From: Quillaja saponaria
Taxonomy: Eukaryota; Streptophyta; Magnoliopsida; Fabales; Quillajaceae
Direction of reading: 5' to 3'
DNA: 64,000 nt
NCBI GenBank assembly: GCA_029379385.1
Contig: CM055605.1
Coordinates: 6,483,001-6,547,000, forward strand
Numbering within the stretch: the stretch's first letter is position 1; each line of letters begins with the position of its first letter. The notes beneath the pieces are model-generated. The model saw only the letters and a program-made list of their open reading frames with translations, made no database searches and had not been told where the DNA came from. A program made the translations under genes and the position numbers. Shown here piece by piece: positions 1 through 12,689 of the stretch.

Positions 1-1790
1 AAAATGCAATCATAAAATATATCCTTCCAAAAATTAGCAGAAGCCACAATTGTCCCTTTGGCTATATATTAGGAAAGACAAACAAAACAGTAATAAGAAG
101 GTTCTATTTATATATAGCATTTTTATGACTAGTGCCAAAAATAATTTTAAATATTTAATAAATATTGTTAAAGGATTACTTGCATTTAATGCAGTTCTTC
201 GCGCACTTATTGCAGAAATAAATTATAATTTTCATGTTACATAATTAATAATTCATTTTTAAATATTCAAAATTATATTTATTATATGTTTTCAAAGTAC
301 TCGTTAAAAAGTTTAAAAATTATTTTAAATATCTATTATTATATTTTTATAAGTAATCTCAATATAATTGTTCTTCACATTTTTTTTAAAACTGTAGATT
401 TTATTTCAAATGAAATGAATTTCACATTTTTTTTATGTTCCAAACTTACCCTTATAAATTCAATGCAAAGTAGGTTGGATTTCATTTTGTAAAATTTATT
501 TGAGATTTGTTATTATTTTGTCCATCTCAAATGATATTTTTATTTTTAATATTACATATGCTTTTCATTTAGATAAATTGATAAAAAATCACAATCATTT
601 CATCTCAAATGTTTATCTAACTAACTACAAGTTTTTTTTTTTTTGTTCATTGAACAACTCACAACCTTTATATTTTTAATTAAAAAATAGTAGTTTTATT
701 TTAAAAAATTTAGTATAGAATGAAAAGAATATTTAAAATAAAATGAATTATTCATTTGTTCTAAATAAGAGAATTAGACTAAATTTCATAAATGTAGTTT
801 TATTCTAAATAAAAGAATTTATTTTATATAAATTGAATTGTAAAATCCTTTTTAAATGAAATGAATTTTTTTTTTTTGGTTCAATATAATTTTGTAAAAA
901 AAAATAGTAATACTTATCCATTCTACTTTTTTTTTTTTTTTTTTTTCCCTTCAATAAATTTATTTCTAAACAAAGCTCCTTGTTTTAAGGCCCCAAAAAT
1001 ACTTTGGGCTCCAAAAATGGATCCCAAGGGGCCCTTACTTGTTCATGGCCTTTTGTCTTTGGGCTTTTTCTTGGCAAAGTCCGCCATTTCACCTTTAGTT
1101 GAAGTAACAACTCTGAAACTTGGGGTTCATCACCTTATCACCATTCAAGAATGTAAACAGATTGAAAAGATTTAATAGTTATTTGAGCTAGATTTGTTAG
1201 AAATTGGAAAGTGCTTCTTCCTTTTTTATAGTTATATCCAACTCTTATGAACCATTGGGAGATACCAATGTGTCTTATTTGTTAATCATATCATATTTGT
1301 ATGAAATTTTCTCCGTTCCTCGTATACAAAAACTTTTATACTAGGGTTTTGACATGCAATCGAGTTAAAATTAGGCTACATAAACAAACATGATCAAAAC
1401 AACATTCTAACAAATGGTTTAAAAAACGTGAATTACCGAATCTAAGTAATTAATTGCAATTATTATTTTGTTTCCACTACATCAACTTTATGTATCAATG
1501 AGAAGGACAAGGGTTAGGACGTTATTAGTAATGAGCTATTAGTGAATCTATGCTATAAATTCATCTTTTTCTATTAACTACAAAAGAATTTGCAAGAAAT
1601 TTTCTTTGCCCTGCATGCACGAAAGCTTTCATACTAGCTACGGTTTTGACATACAAGATAAAATTAGACTAGATAAATATTTGCAACAAACATTCTTGTA
1701 ATTTTATAAAGAAGTATATTATATATAAATGGACATGTTTCCTTTAACTTGAAATCCACCTGCATACACAAACATTTTCTCTGAAAGTTA
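1..1790. repeat. Left copy of a long direct repeat bracketing the P450 array
   Basis: This stretch matches 42684-44605 almost base for base over long runs, in the same orientation, with scattered small indels. Shared landmarks are the opening segment about ten bases before 'cataaaatatatcc', the run around 950-1110 that contains a GGGCCC-bearing block, and the closing segment around 1690-1780. Homology stops near 1790, just before the truncated exon 2 of the first P450 pseudogene, so that point looks like a rearrangement breakpoint. The left end may extend outside the window. A small open frame at 861-1175 lies inside the repeat and is not supported as a gene. Confidence 0.85.
1122..1305 (-). 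pseudogene. Relic of a CYP72A exon 3
   Basis: On the - strand this resembles CYP72A exon 3: the segment facing 'cttcttcctt' matches the codons for the YEEGRRIF region of the intact genes, and 'gggagatacca' matches those for LVSPKG. It is riddled with small indels and has no open frame. Parallel relics occur at 25465-25680 and 43840-44012, so it was part of an ancestral duplicated unit. It lies opposite in orientation to the + strand pseudogene that follows. The call rests on similarity by eye to the intact copies in this window. Confidence 0.65.
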
Positions 1791-1967
1791 AAAAAGTTCT
1801 TGACCATGGGACTTGCAGACCTTGATGGTGAGAAGTGGGCAAAACACAGAAAGATAACCCAGCTTTCAATCTAGAGAAACTCAAGTTGAATTATTTTTTC
1901 TTTAATTCATTGGATCAGTCTCTTACTACACCATTTTATCTTTGAATAAATCTATTGATATTGTTAT

Positions 1968-2155
1968 TTAAAAAAAAAAAGGCTCAACCGGTGCATAAAA
2001 TACTCCCTGGCTATTGCGGGGGTAGGAAGAGGGTGGTCGCACATGTACCCAGCATTTCCTTTACATTTTTGCAAAGAGGCTGTTTCCACGCCTCAAACCC
2101 GTGACCTTCAGGTCACCAAAGGAACAACTTTACCATTGCGTCAATTCTCACCCTC
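1968..2155 (-). mobile_element. Au-type tRNA-derived SINE
   Basis: Read on the - strand, the element begins near 2153 with a tRNA-like head: a box-A-like 'atggtaaagttgttcc', then a box-B-like 'ggtcacgggtttgagg'. A GC-richer body follows, ending in a poly-T run at 1968-1980. That order (tRNA head, 'ggaaacagcctctt' core, short T-rich tail) is the layout of the plant Au SINE family. It lies in intron 2 of the first P450 pseudogene. Target-site duplications were not resolved. Confidence 0.8.
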
Positions 2156-2594
2156 TATTAATATTGATTTATAAAATAAAATAAAATTATTTGTGTTATC
2201 TTCATTTATCATTACTCTAAATTAATTCTGGCACAGCTTATGATGATACCATAGCAAATGGGAAGCAATGATATGATCACTTGATGGTTCATGTGAATTA
2301 GATATATGGCCTTTTCTTCAAAACTTTTCCAGTGATGTTATTTCTCGAACAGCTTTTGGGAGTAGTTATGAAGAAGGTACAATAGTCTTTCAACGTTTGA
2401 CAGACCAAGCTGAACCTGCACTTAAAAGCTCTAACATCTGTTTACATTCCGGGATGGAGGTACAAATATATAATTCATTAAAGATCAAATATATCAAATA
2501 CAAAGCATGCATGTATATATGTTTCTTATGATGTTTCTTATGAGACCCATCTCTAATTAGATGATCTTAGCGCTGATGCTAAAAATAAATAAAC

Positions 2595-2770
2595 ACTCAT
2601 AAAGTGTGGTTCAAGTGGTAAGGTACGTTTAAGCTCAGCGGTTGAGAGATCTCTATAATATTAAGAATACGAGTCCAGAAGAAAATGCTTGTGAGGTGGG
2701 GCAGTCCCAAATCTTAAACGTGATTAGGCTCACACTTAAAAGATGTGGAAATATTTTTGGAAAACCAAAA
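2595..2770 (+). repeat. Possible second tRNA-derived SINE-like segment
   Basis: The sequence 'tggttcaagtggtaagg' resembles a pol III box A, and 'gaatacgagtcc' about 60 bases later resembles a degenerate box B. The segment ends in a short A-rich run near 2765-2780. It lies in intron 3 of the first P450 pseudogene. It does not match the Au SINE upstream and no complete tRNA cloverleaf is apparent, so this is only a candidate. Confidence 0.3.
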
Positions 2771-3999
2771 AAAAAACTTGTTTTTCCCTTATAAATTAGA
2801 TTTTGTACCTCTTTTAACATTAGATTCTTGTTTATCGATCAAAGCTACAAGTTGGAACTACTATACAACAACTTGTATTTTAGGTTAATTTCTTGTGTTT
2901 TAGGAAAAAATTGTTTTTCCTAGATTTTGTACCTCTTTTAACAATAGTTTCTTGTCTATCAATCAAACCTACACAAAATGAAACTACTATACTGCAGCTT
3001 GTGTTTTAGGTTAATTTCTTGAACACAATATGTACTCTTTTTTTTCTTCTGATCTTTTAATTACCTTTTGGCATAAACGGGAAAGGTTTCTACCAACTGC
3101 TCTAATTAAACAAGAAGCTGAAGGAAAATGACAGAGTTACAAGAGTTTCACTTAAGGATATAATCAACAAAAGAGAGAAGGCAATGAAAGCAGGTGATCA
3201 AGTCGCTAATGACGATTTAGTAGGCATACTTTCGGAATCAAATCACATGGAAACAATAACAATGTTGGAATGAGCATTGATGATGTAATTGAAGAATGCA
3301 AGCTATTTTACTTTGCTGGGCAAGAAACCACCTCATCCTTGCTTGTTTGGCTTATGGTGTTATTGGCTAGAAATGATGATTGGCAAGTGCGTGCAAGAGA
3401 AGAGGTCTTGCATGTTTGTAACAACCAAAAACCGGATTTTGATGGGCTAAATCGCCTCAAAATTGTAAGACTGAAACTTGTGCTCGTGCTCTGCTATTAT
3501 GATAAATTACTATCTTATCTAATAGTTTAAATTTATAACAAATTAACTTATTATACATGCAGTTAACTATGATTGTGTACGAAGTTCTTAGATTATATCC
3601 ACCAATAACGGCATTGGCTCAAACTATTCACAAAGAAACAAAACTCGGGAACCTGTCATTACCTGCAGGAGTGAACATACTCTTACCAACACTTCAGATT
3701 CACCATGATCTTGAAATTTGGGGAAATGATGCAAAGGAATTCAAACCAGAGAGATTTTCAGAAGGTGTGTCAAAGGCAACAAAAGGCCAAGTCACATTTT
3801 TCCCATTTGGATGGGGTCCTCGTGTTTGCATTGGACAAAACTTTGCAATATTGGAAGTGAAAATGGCTTTGTCAATGATTCTACAACGTTTCTCCTTTGA
3901 ACTTTCCCCAGCCTATACTCATGCTCCTTGCTCTGTACTTACTCTTCGGCCACAACATGGTGCTCCCATCATTCTACGTAAACTCTAATATTAATGCTG

Positions 4000-5900
4000 T
4001 CTAGTATATATGTAAATAAGAAGCTCTTTTCTTGTACTTTTATAGTTGGGAAACTTTCTTTACTAGTTTCTTATTCTGCCAATTTATGTGAGTGTGTGTT
4101 TTTTTTTTCCTATAAAAATACTTTTATTATTAAATGTGCATTTGACATTTAGAAGGTAAGATTGAAAAAAATTTATATTAAGATACTAAGTAAATCTTAA
4201 ATTTCTAATTTAAAATTTATTCATACTTTTCATAGATGCCATTCTTAACTAAAGAATTAAGTAAATATATATATGTATTATTTCAATAAAAGCTTGAATA
4301 AATTTTGGGATTATTAATTTAATGGAGGATTATATAATACCCATCTGTTTTGTGGGGAAGTGATGTGGCTAATATATGCACCATTAATTTATTTTGATTG
4401 AATCACAATCATCCATTTCTCTTAATTTGTTACTTAAATTATTGAAAATTTGAGTAATTATATTTTGTACTCAAAGTTTGTATTAATTTTTCATCTGCAA
4501 AAAAGATTTGGATATCATATTCATCGTCCGAAGAACAAAACATGGATGCAAAGCAAAAGGGTCCGAAGAAAAGTTTCAAACTTGCAGATTGATCATGGGT
4601 TTTCTTTTGCAGTTGATGTTGGGTCTTTTGTCCTGGATGAGAGAGCGAGACCGAGTCAAAGAAGCCAACTCGTCGACGATCCAAACGAAATTGAAAATCA
4701 AGTATAGGTAAGAATCCAAAAATCCGCAATAACCAGAGTATTTAGGGACTTGCTAGAAAGCAGGTATGCAATTTGTGGATTGGGTATTGTATTCGAGCCA
4801 AATTCTTCAAGGAATGACAAATAGATAAAGAATTCAAGGGAAAAACCATAAAGGCAATAAGCAAAAATAACCAACACTTGGTGCTGCACAGGATAGAACC
4901 ATTCCCAGCACTAACCATTGTCTTTCTTTTAAACTTTCTAAGGGTGAGGAGGAATCTAACAAGAAGCATTCAATTCTCAGTTTAATTTGAACTTCAGTTT
5001 CATGAGGTTAGAATTTGTATTTGAAATTGTATGAATTGAGGTTTTTCTAATTTCACCTTGTTTTTGGATTGAAATTCGATTGATAATTTGTATATATTTT
5101 GAACTAAGTTGTTGAATAGAACTAAATATTGTTGAATGGGTTGAATAGGTTAAGATTGAGTAAATTGGACTAGATTAGACTTATTCGGATTTATCTTTAT
5201 CTTTAATTCAGATTTTCTCAACCTTCAAACCCCTTGAAAATATTCTCCAATTGATCCGTTCTCAGTTCTCAGTTCTCACACTGCAAGTCTGCAACAATGA
5301 AAAAGGACTCTACCGATTAAGAAGACCAAGTGGCTTGGGTGACAAACATAAATACTAAGATTTCTTTGTAAGTTGCTACAACCTTTTATTACGTCATGTG
5401 AAAATGTGGCTAATTTACATGATAATACATTTCCAATTTAATTGAAGATAAAATATTCTATTTTTACAATAGAGTACTTCACCTAATATATCACTAAGAA
5501 GTTTCTTTCAATATTATATTTTAAATTTCATGCATAGTAATTCTATAAGTTAATTAATAATTTTTTATTGTGTTTAACATGACAAATAAATAATTATACT
5601 AATTCATAATTAGTGAAATAAAGAGAGGAAAGTTCAATATTGTACATGGAATAAATTAATAATAATAAAAATTTGAAAAAAGGAATTTATTTAATAAGTT
5701 AAATATTAAATAATAAAATAAATAAATTTAAAATCTTTTAAAGTCTTGATTGATGAGATTAAATAGAGACAGGAAAATTGATAAATTTATTTTGACAAAC
5801 TAGTTTTTGAGTTTATGACAAAAAACTACCACCACAATTATTGCAGGGATGATCTGTTGTCTTCTTCCCCCTTAATTTGGGACTTGGGAGTGTCCCTTCT
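4000..5900. other. Intergenic, between P450 pseudogenes 1 and 2
   Basis: Mostly AT-rich sequence. The part from 4490 to 5340 is less AT-biased and has short open frames on both strands (for example 4439-4729 on -, 4450-4707 on +). They overlap each other, show no recognisable domain and have no splice-linked continuation. No gene is supported here. Confidence 0.5.
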
Positions 5901-5921
5901 CTCTCAGAAAGACACACAGAA

Positions 5922-8274
5922 ATGGGAATTTCACTGGCCACAACCACAGTTGGACTGTGGGTTTTAAGTGTGGCGGTGCTGATATGGGCTTGGAGGGTAC
6001 TGAACTGGTTGTGGCTGACACCAAAAAAGTTAGAGAGGCGACTGAGAAAGGAAGGGTTTCAAGGAAATTCTTATAATTTCTGGTATGGGGACAGCAAACA
6101 GATGACAAAGATGATAATGGAAGCTAGATCTAAGCCCATGAATCCCTCCGACGACGATATTGCTCCCCATGTCTACCCCCATGTCCTTCAAACCATCAAG
6201 AACTATGGTACTGCCACCTCTATATGTATTATGTTGACCGAACTATTTACCCTGTTCTTAATAATGCTAAGTGGGTTTACCTGAAGTTAGTCTAAACTTG
6301 TATATATTAAACCCAGAATCATTTACCTTGTTGGTTTCATTTTGTGATCCAAATTTTTCTTACTCTTACTCATTGACGAATGTGAGAGATGATGTCACTA
6401 GAGTAAAAACAATATCTATGTTTTGTGTTTCAATATTATGTCTTTTATCAGTTGATTTCATTCAAACAAAGGGTTTGTCTTTATTTGGGCTAATCTTTTT
6501 CATGAATTTGTTTAGTACAAGAGGCTAAACAATTTAACATCCTTTATAAGTTATATAATTGAATCACTTTACATAAATTGATTTTAGACTCTCTGCTTTC
6601 TTTGTTAATGTTACAGATTATGCATGTCTAAGTGCATGATGCGCTCAAATGCATATATTCAATTTAGCTATGTTAATATGACATTGTTGTGTGTCCAAAT
6701 ATTTTGCAAGGGAAGAATTCTTTCATATGGCTTGGTCCAATACTGAGGGTGATTATCATGGATTCTGAGCAAATCAAAGATATCTTTAACAAGATCTATG
6801 AATTTCCGAAACCACACACAAATCCATTCATCAAGCTGTTAGCTACTGGTATTGCTGATTATGAGGGAGAGAAGTGGGCTAAGCACAGAAAGATTATCAA
6901 TCCAGCATTCAATATAGAAAAACTCAAGGTTAGCTTATCATGATCTTCCTCTGTTTTACTTGCGATGCTGTGTTTACATATTTCACATGAAAGTGCTCTA
7001 AAATTTTGTTAATGTGTCCAACGTGACGTTGCATGCTTATTTTCTAACTCTTCATTCGGTTGCAGCTAATGTTACCAACATTTTATCAAAGCTCTAATGA
7101 TATGATTAGCAAATGGAAGGCATTGGTATCTCCAGACGGTACGTGTGAGTTAGATGTGTGGCCTTCCCTTCAGAACTTTACTTGTGATGTTATTTCACGG
7201 ACAGCTTTTGGATGCAGCTATGAAGAAGGAAAGAGAATTTTCGAACTTCTGAAAGTGCAAACGGAACTTATAGTGAAAGCTAAGCAATCTATTTACTTTC
7301 CAGGATTGAGGTATGCAATTATTGACAACTGAAGTATGTTGATACTTATCGAAATCTGGTTCATTTAACCGGTTGAAATCTTCTACATATTACAATCAAG
7401 AAAAAGCATTTTCTTACTGTTAGTTTCTACTGATTACTTCGCCTTTCGTTTTGATATATAGGTTTCTACCGACTAGTTTGAACAAGAAGATGAAAGAAAT
7501 TAATAAAGATATACAAACTTCACTTACGGTTATCATCAACAGAAGAGAGAAGGCAATGGAGGCAGGTGAAGCCACTAATGATAACTTATTAGGCATACTG
7601 TTGGAATCAAATCACAAGGAAACAACCTCAGTCTTGCTTGTTTGGACTATGGTGTTATTGAGCAGATATCCTAATTGGCAATCACAGGCAAGGGATGAGG
7701 TCTTTCAAGTTTTTGGCAGCCAAAAACCAGACATTGATGGACTAAGTCGCCTCAAAACTGTAAGATCACATTATATTCTTACTATATATGTGTGTATCTC
7801 TTTTTGGTGTTCGATGCTACCATAATATATGACCCTTCATACCACAGGTGACCATGATTTTGTACGAGGTTCTTAGGTTATATCCACCAACAATTGCTCT
7901 TGCTCGATCTGTTCATAAAGAAACGAAAGTCGGAAACCTGACTTTACCTGCGGGAGTTCAGGTTTCCTTACCAACAATTCTGATTCACCATGATAATGAA
8001 CTTTTGGGGCAATGATGTGCACCAGTTCAAACCAGAGAGATTTTCTGAAGGAGTGTCAAAGGCAACAAAAAACCAACTGTCATTCTTCCCATTCGGATGG
8101 GGTCCTCGAATCTGCATTGGACAAAACTTTGCCATCTTGGAAGTGAAAATGGCTTTGTCAATGATTTTACAATGCTTCTCATTTGAGCTTTCCCCACCCT
8201 GTACTCATGCTCCATTCAGTTTTCTTACTCTTCAACCACAACATGGTGCTCATATCATTCTACATAAACTGTAA
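5922..8274 (+). pseudogene. CYP72A: CYP72A pseudogene 2: I-helix deletion and exon-5 frameshift
   Basis: All five CYP72A exons are present with canonical splice sites: 5922-6207, 6711-6928, 7066-7310, 7462-7759 and 7848-8274. Exon 1 gives an N-terminal anchor (hydrophobic residues about 10-25) and a basic KKLERR stretch. Exon 4 is 298 bases instead of 388: thirty codons are missing in frame, from after SNHKE to before TTS. This removes most of the I-helix, including the AGQ of the oxygen-activation motif AGQETT. In exon 5 one extra T within 8002-8005 shifts the frame and meets TGA at 8013-8015, before PERF and the heme loop. The shifted frame afterwards is clean to the stop at 8272-8274 and retains [10 protein letters not shown]. 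The I-helix loss alone should abolish activity. Confidence 0.93.
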
Positions 8275-10130
8275 TATTTTCAACTCTAATACTTTAGTTT
8301 GGCCATAAGCTTTGTTCGTTATGGAAGTAATATACACTTTTGCAAATTCAATTTCGATGAATCAAATTATGATAGTTTTCAATAATATTTTCAAGACAAT
8401 AAGATGGATTGCTTCAAGAGGAGATGTTAATCATAAGATAAAAAATTCTTCCAAAAAATTATTGCAACTAGACAATTGGAAAAAAGAAAAGAAAAAAGAC
8501 ATTAATAGATAGTTTATATAATTTGATTCATTATCCAAATCATATGTCACGGTATAATTGTGGACCACGACCGGTGCAATGGCCGAAGTGCCCATTTTAG
8601 CTCAAGCTAACCTCTTGTCATCAGTTGACGAGGTCTTAGCTTAATTGATCAAAATGAAGATATTATTATTTATGTCAAAAAATAAAAAATACTGAAACAA
8701 AAAATTTGATATTATAAATCTATACTATTATAAAAATTAGAATATCCTTGTAGTTTCCTAGTATATAATATACATATATTTAAATTATTTAAAAAATAAA
8801 TTCACTTAATAACTGCTAAATAATAACTTCTCATTTTCCTACTCTCTCCATCATCACACTCTCCTACTGTCTCTCACCTACTCACTGTCCAACTCTGTTA
8901 ATAAATAAATTTTTTTTTATCAAATTAAATTAAGATACAATATATACAACGCACATTGCGTGCAAGCCATTAGTAATATTATATCATAATCCCACCAATT
9001 GACAAAAATTATATAATATTAAGAGCTCGTTTGATGCATTGTATAAGAATGACATGATAGTATAAGACTATCCAGTTAGCTTTTATACAGCGTTTGACAT
9101 CAACAAGATAATATAGACTTATATAATTGACTACCTCTTATACTATGCTTGATAATATAAATTTATATTGTGGAGAAAGAAATGATAAGATAATAGTATA
9201 ACAACTATAAATTCTTAGTTTCAAAGTAAAATAAACATCAAGTAATAAGAGGGAAGACTATTAAGTTAGGAAGCTAAAATAACATCTTATTAATAGATAA
9301 GGAAGCGAGGCTCACAAGCTTCTATCACATTATACAGAATTAGATAATTAGATATGTTATGATCAACTGATTTTGTTTAATATTTTTACAATAATAAGAT
9401 TAGTGTATTACATTTATTATGTTAGAGATTTATTAAAACACTAATTTCTAAAAGTTTATAGACTTTAATACACATTTTACTTAGATGGATGAAAAATTAA
9501 AGAGTATCACTTTTTTTGGAAAAAGTATTAAAAAGTCTGAATTTTATATTCAAATTATCAAAGAGTTCTATCATATTTTTTTGAAAATTGGTCTGAATTT
9601 CATATTTATAATATCAAAGAGTCTCTAATCCCTCTCTTTCAATTGATTATTTTTTCTATGGTCGATTATTGACTTTTGCATTGGAGATTTTCTAGGTCAT
9701 CTTATTGGTGCCATGTAAAAAGACACATAAGGCAGACAATTTCTTTTATCATACTCATTTTAAAAAAAAAACAAACACTTATTTATCATATAAAAATATG
9801 TTATTGATAAAATACGGTTTATGTGGCACTCATTTGTGTCCATTGGTTTTACATTGATAATAAAATATTATTTGTAAAAAAATTTGTCTGTTTGTATTTC
9901 AAGATCAAAATTTGTGTTAACAACTTTCTGACACTCCTAGTAAGACACATTATGCCTCTCACCTCTTTCTCCTTCTTTTTAAATCTCTACATAAACTTTG
10001 TTAGATCTAATAGCCTAAAAAAAAAAAAAAAAGTCACCAAGAAGGTCGACGCCAACAAGAAGCCTACCTTTTAGTGTCGCCATCCTGAAAAATGTTGGCG
10101 GCATCAAATTTTTGATGTGCTCATCACCCA
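8275..10130. other. AT-rich intergenic stretch with a MITE-like segment
   Basis: No gene is seen. The segment around 9024-9240 ('ctcgtttgatgcattgtataag' followed by stretches rich in 'tataagact') resembles the element in intron 3 of the later P450 copies and may be a member of the same MITE family. A + strand open frame at 9823-10074 ends in a poly-lysine run from a homopolymer and is not credible as a gene. Confidence 0.4.
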
Positions 10131-10149
10131 TCAAGTAGAAACTTCAGTT

Positions 10150-11190
10150 AATGTTACTTCCTTCATCAGTTTGGATGTTCTTGTTAAAAAGAGCGGTGAC
10201 AGCCCTGTGGAAGGTCGAAAATCCATCTCTCGTGAAGTCTTCTGGATCAGAGAACATCACATTGAAAACAAAAGGCATATATTTCTCCTCTGCTAGCTTT
10301 TATTCTAATTCTTTAACTACATATCCAGACAATGAAGGAGTTTCAATTACGTTCGAAAAGTCCATTTTTGAGGAAGACATGAGTTCCATGGTGGTGAATG
10401 TCTCTACTGTCGAGGAAAAAATTGCAATTGAGAAGTTGACTAAGACGGTGAAGGAAAAATCGTTAACATGCTCAACGAAAACATTCCATATGGTCAAGAA
10501 CCCAACAAGCTTTCTTGGTTTCGCTTAAGTCTCTACCACCAAAAACTAGGATAAGGCAATCAATACTAGAGGAATCTCTCAGCAAATTTTCTCTTCCCTT
10601 GCATCATTCTCACTCTAGCAACTGCTATCGCCAACACTATCTGGGCATAATATTGAGAGCCAAATTAAAACTCGTTTATGTACTCAAATCTATACACCAA
10701 ATGCATTGATAACATGAGGATGCCAGATGGCTATCAACTTCCCCAAATTCAACCAATTTGACAATAAGAGCAATCCAAAATAACACATCGATAATTTCGT
10801 AAAAATTTGTGAGAATGCCAGGACACACAGTGATATTCTGGTCAAACAATTTGTACGGTCCCTCAAAGGCGCAACTTTTGATTAGTATATAGTTTTGGAG
10901 GCCAAGTTAATTGAGAGTTGGGAGCAGCTGCTTGTGCAGGGATTTCTTAAACGATTTTACAGCACCAAGCATTCAATCAGCTTGATGGAGCTCATCAACA
11001 TCAAACAGTGGAAGAATAAGCCGGCGATAAACTACATTTGCCAGTGGCGCACTAAAGTCTCTAAAGTTGAGATGTGCATCTAAGGCATGGACTGGGGGAC
11101 TTTTGTATATTCTCAAAGAGATCAAGCCACAATATTTTAAAGAATTAATAACCCATCACAATATGGAATTGAGCATATCTTGTCATGGTA
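10150..11190 (+). mobile_element. Decayed Ty3/gypsy gag fragment
   Basis: Several + strand frames read as pieces of a plant Ty3/gypsy retrotransposon gag. They include a segment around 10700-10790 in the style of 'MRMPDGYQ.P', the capsid-like stretch SWEQLLVQGFLKRFYSTKHS near 10915-10980, then KQWKNKPAINYICQWR and VEMCI to 11080, and finally GMDWG and ILKEIKPQYF to about 11150. These lie in different frames with stops between them. No reverse transcriptase, integrase, LTRs or primer-binding site were found nearby. It is a dead fragment at the boundary between the + and - strand P450 groups. Confidence 0.72.
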
Positions 11191-11199
11191 AGGTTTTTA

Positions 11200-12660
11200 G
11201 AATTGCAGTCATGTTGAAAGTTTTTTGAAAAACAAAATATATATATAAGAAATGGTAAGAATTAATTCAATTAATATTTATAATTGTATAGAAGGTATTT
11301 ACAGCAACTTATAGAAACTGCTCCTATATTAATCAAATAAGAGATTCTTGCATAATTCAGCAATAAAAAATATTACAAATAATTCACTAAAAAGATAAAT
11401 AACTCACAAATAAGATAATATTAACCACAATCAACTTTCAACCTAAAACATTTTAAAACATCTCCCTAATGTGTTGAATAAGAATTTCTTCAACTTTCAT
11501 AATGTGTGAAGTCACCTGGCATATAACGCCTTGAAATATTAATCATCGACCCACAATCCCGAATGGGTAATATATGTACTGCATTGACACACAATATTGG
11601 ATTCTTAGTATTGTGGAGAAGTTTGAGAATTTGTAATAATTATGGAGACTGTAGAGGATGCCTACTTTAATTTAAATAGAACATATGTTAAAGCTGAAAT
11701 ATTCTATAAAAGTCTCAATTGAATTAGCCAACCCAAAATTATTGAAATATATTTTAGTTTTGTTGCAAATAATGAAAAGAAATTTTGGTACAGAAAACAG
11801 ATGATGTCATGTGATCCTATAGTATCAACTTTCCCACTTAATTTTGATAATTGATTTTGTTAATGGTATCAGTTTGAGCAAAACAAGTCACGGCCTTAAA
11901 AAATTTTGGTGCTTAATCTCTTTTGGCTTCATGTTCGATTCATGAAATTAAATTGTTTATGAGAAATTTGTTATTTACAAACTTAAAACATTATCATGCA
12001 ACCGAATGAAGAGTAAGAAAATAAACATGCAACCTCATGTTGAACACATTAACAAACTTTGAGTACTTTCAAGTGAAATTATATGTTAACACAGCATTGC
12101 AAGTTTGTAATCAAAACAGAGAAAGATCATGATAAGCTGATTCTCAATTTTTTTATTTATTTTTATTTCTTATTACAAGTCTTAGCTTGACTAGAATTTA
12201 TAACACTTTTGAGATCTGATTATTCAATTCTTTTCGTTGACATCTTTTTGTTGTATTATTTTGCATTGCATTTCAGCATTAATAATTTTTATTTTTATTT
12301 TTACATTTTGTTAATGAGATAATAAAATGTCAACTGAAGTTTAAATTATTGTCTATTTCTATTATATTTTTCTTAATTAGTATAGTATTTCTGTAGAATG
12401 TTTCAAATGTCAACCATAAGTTATGGTGACAATACTCATTTATAAATATGAATTTTAAGTTTACAAAATATTTAATTTTACAATTTGATACTAAAAAAAT
12501 TATATAGAAAACAATAATTTAAATTATCGTTCAGTAGATGAATTTTGGAACTCAAATATTTAATTTTAAAATTTTAATACTAAAGAAATTATATCAAAAA
12601 TGACAATTTAAATTGTCGTTAAGGATCAAGTGGATGGATTTCGCGACTAGAGTGTTTGAA
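11200..12660. other. AT-rich intergenic stretch, nothing recognised
   Basis: Long AT-rich sequence with homopolymer runs and a short (AT) run near 11240. No open frame, RNA gene or clear transposon end was recognised. Around 12520-12620 two similar segments with 'acaatttaaattgtcgtt' and 'aataatttaaattatcgtt' suggest a small local duplication. Confidence 0.4.
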
Positions 12661-12689
12661 TTGGATTGGATTGGACAATGTTGAATCTT

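Larger units (their letters stand above)
1807..3988 (+). pseudogene. CYP72A: CYP72A pseudogene 1, lacking exon 1 and most of exon 2
   Basis: This is the remnant of a CYP72A cytochrome P450. Visible parts are the end of exon 2 (1807-1885, with the [12 protein letters not shown] segment and a small deletion), a gapped exon 3 (about 2237-2458), exon 4 (3086-3464) and exon 5 (3563-3988). Exon 1 is absent. Exon 4 carries an apparent 4-base insertion near its start and a deletion before GMSIDD, each breaking the frame, although its I-helix AGQETT is still readable. Exon 5 is fully open: EVLR (ExxR), PERF, the heme loop [10 protein letters not shown] and the C-terminal stop are all present. The gene's 5' loss coincides with the end of the 1-1790 repeat, and a SINE lies in intron 2. 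It cannot encode a functional P450. Confidence 0.93.

Noticed and set aside
861..1175. Open frames in the flanking repeats (861-1175 and 43578-43802)
   Set aside because: The frames differ between the two otherwise similar repeat copies and begin in homopolymer runs.
2595..2680. Functional tRNA gene
   Set aside because: Only box A/B-like motifs are seen; no acceptor stem or anticodon loop could be drawn.
10150..11190. A complete retrotransposon
   Set aside because: Only gag-like pieces remain; no polymerase, integrase or LTR was seen.
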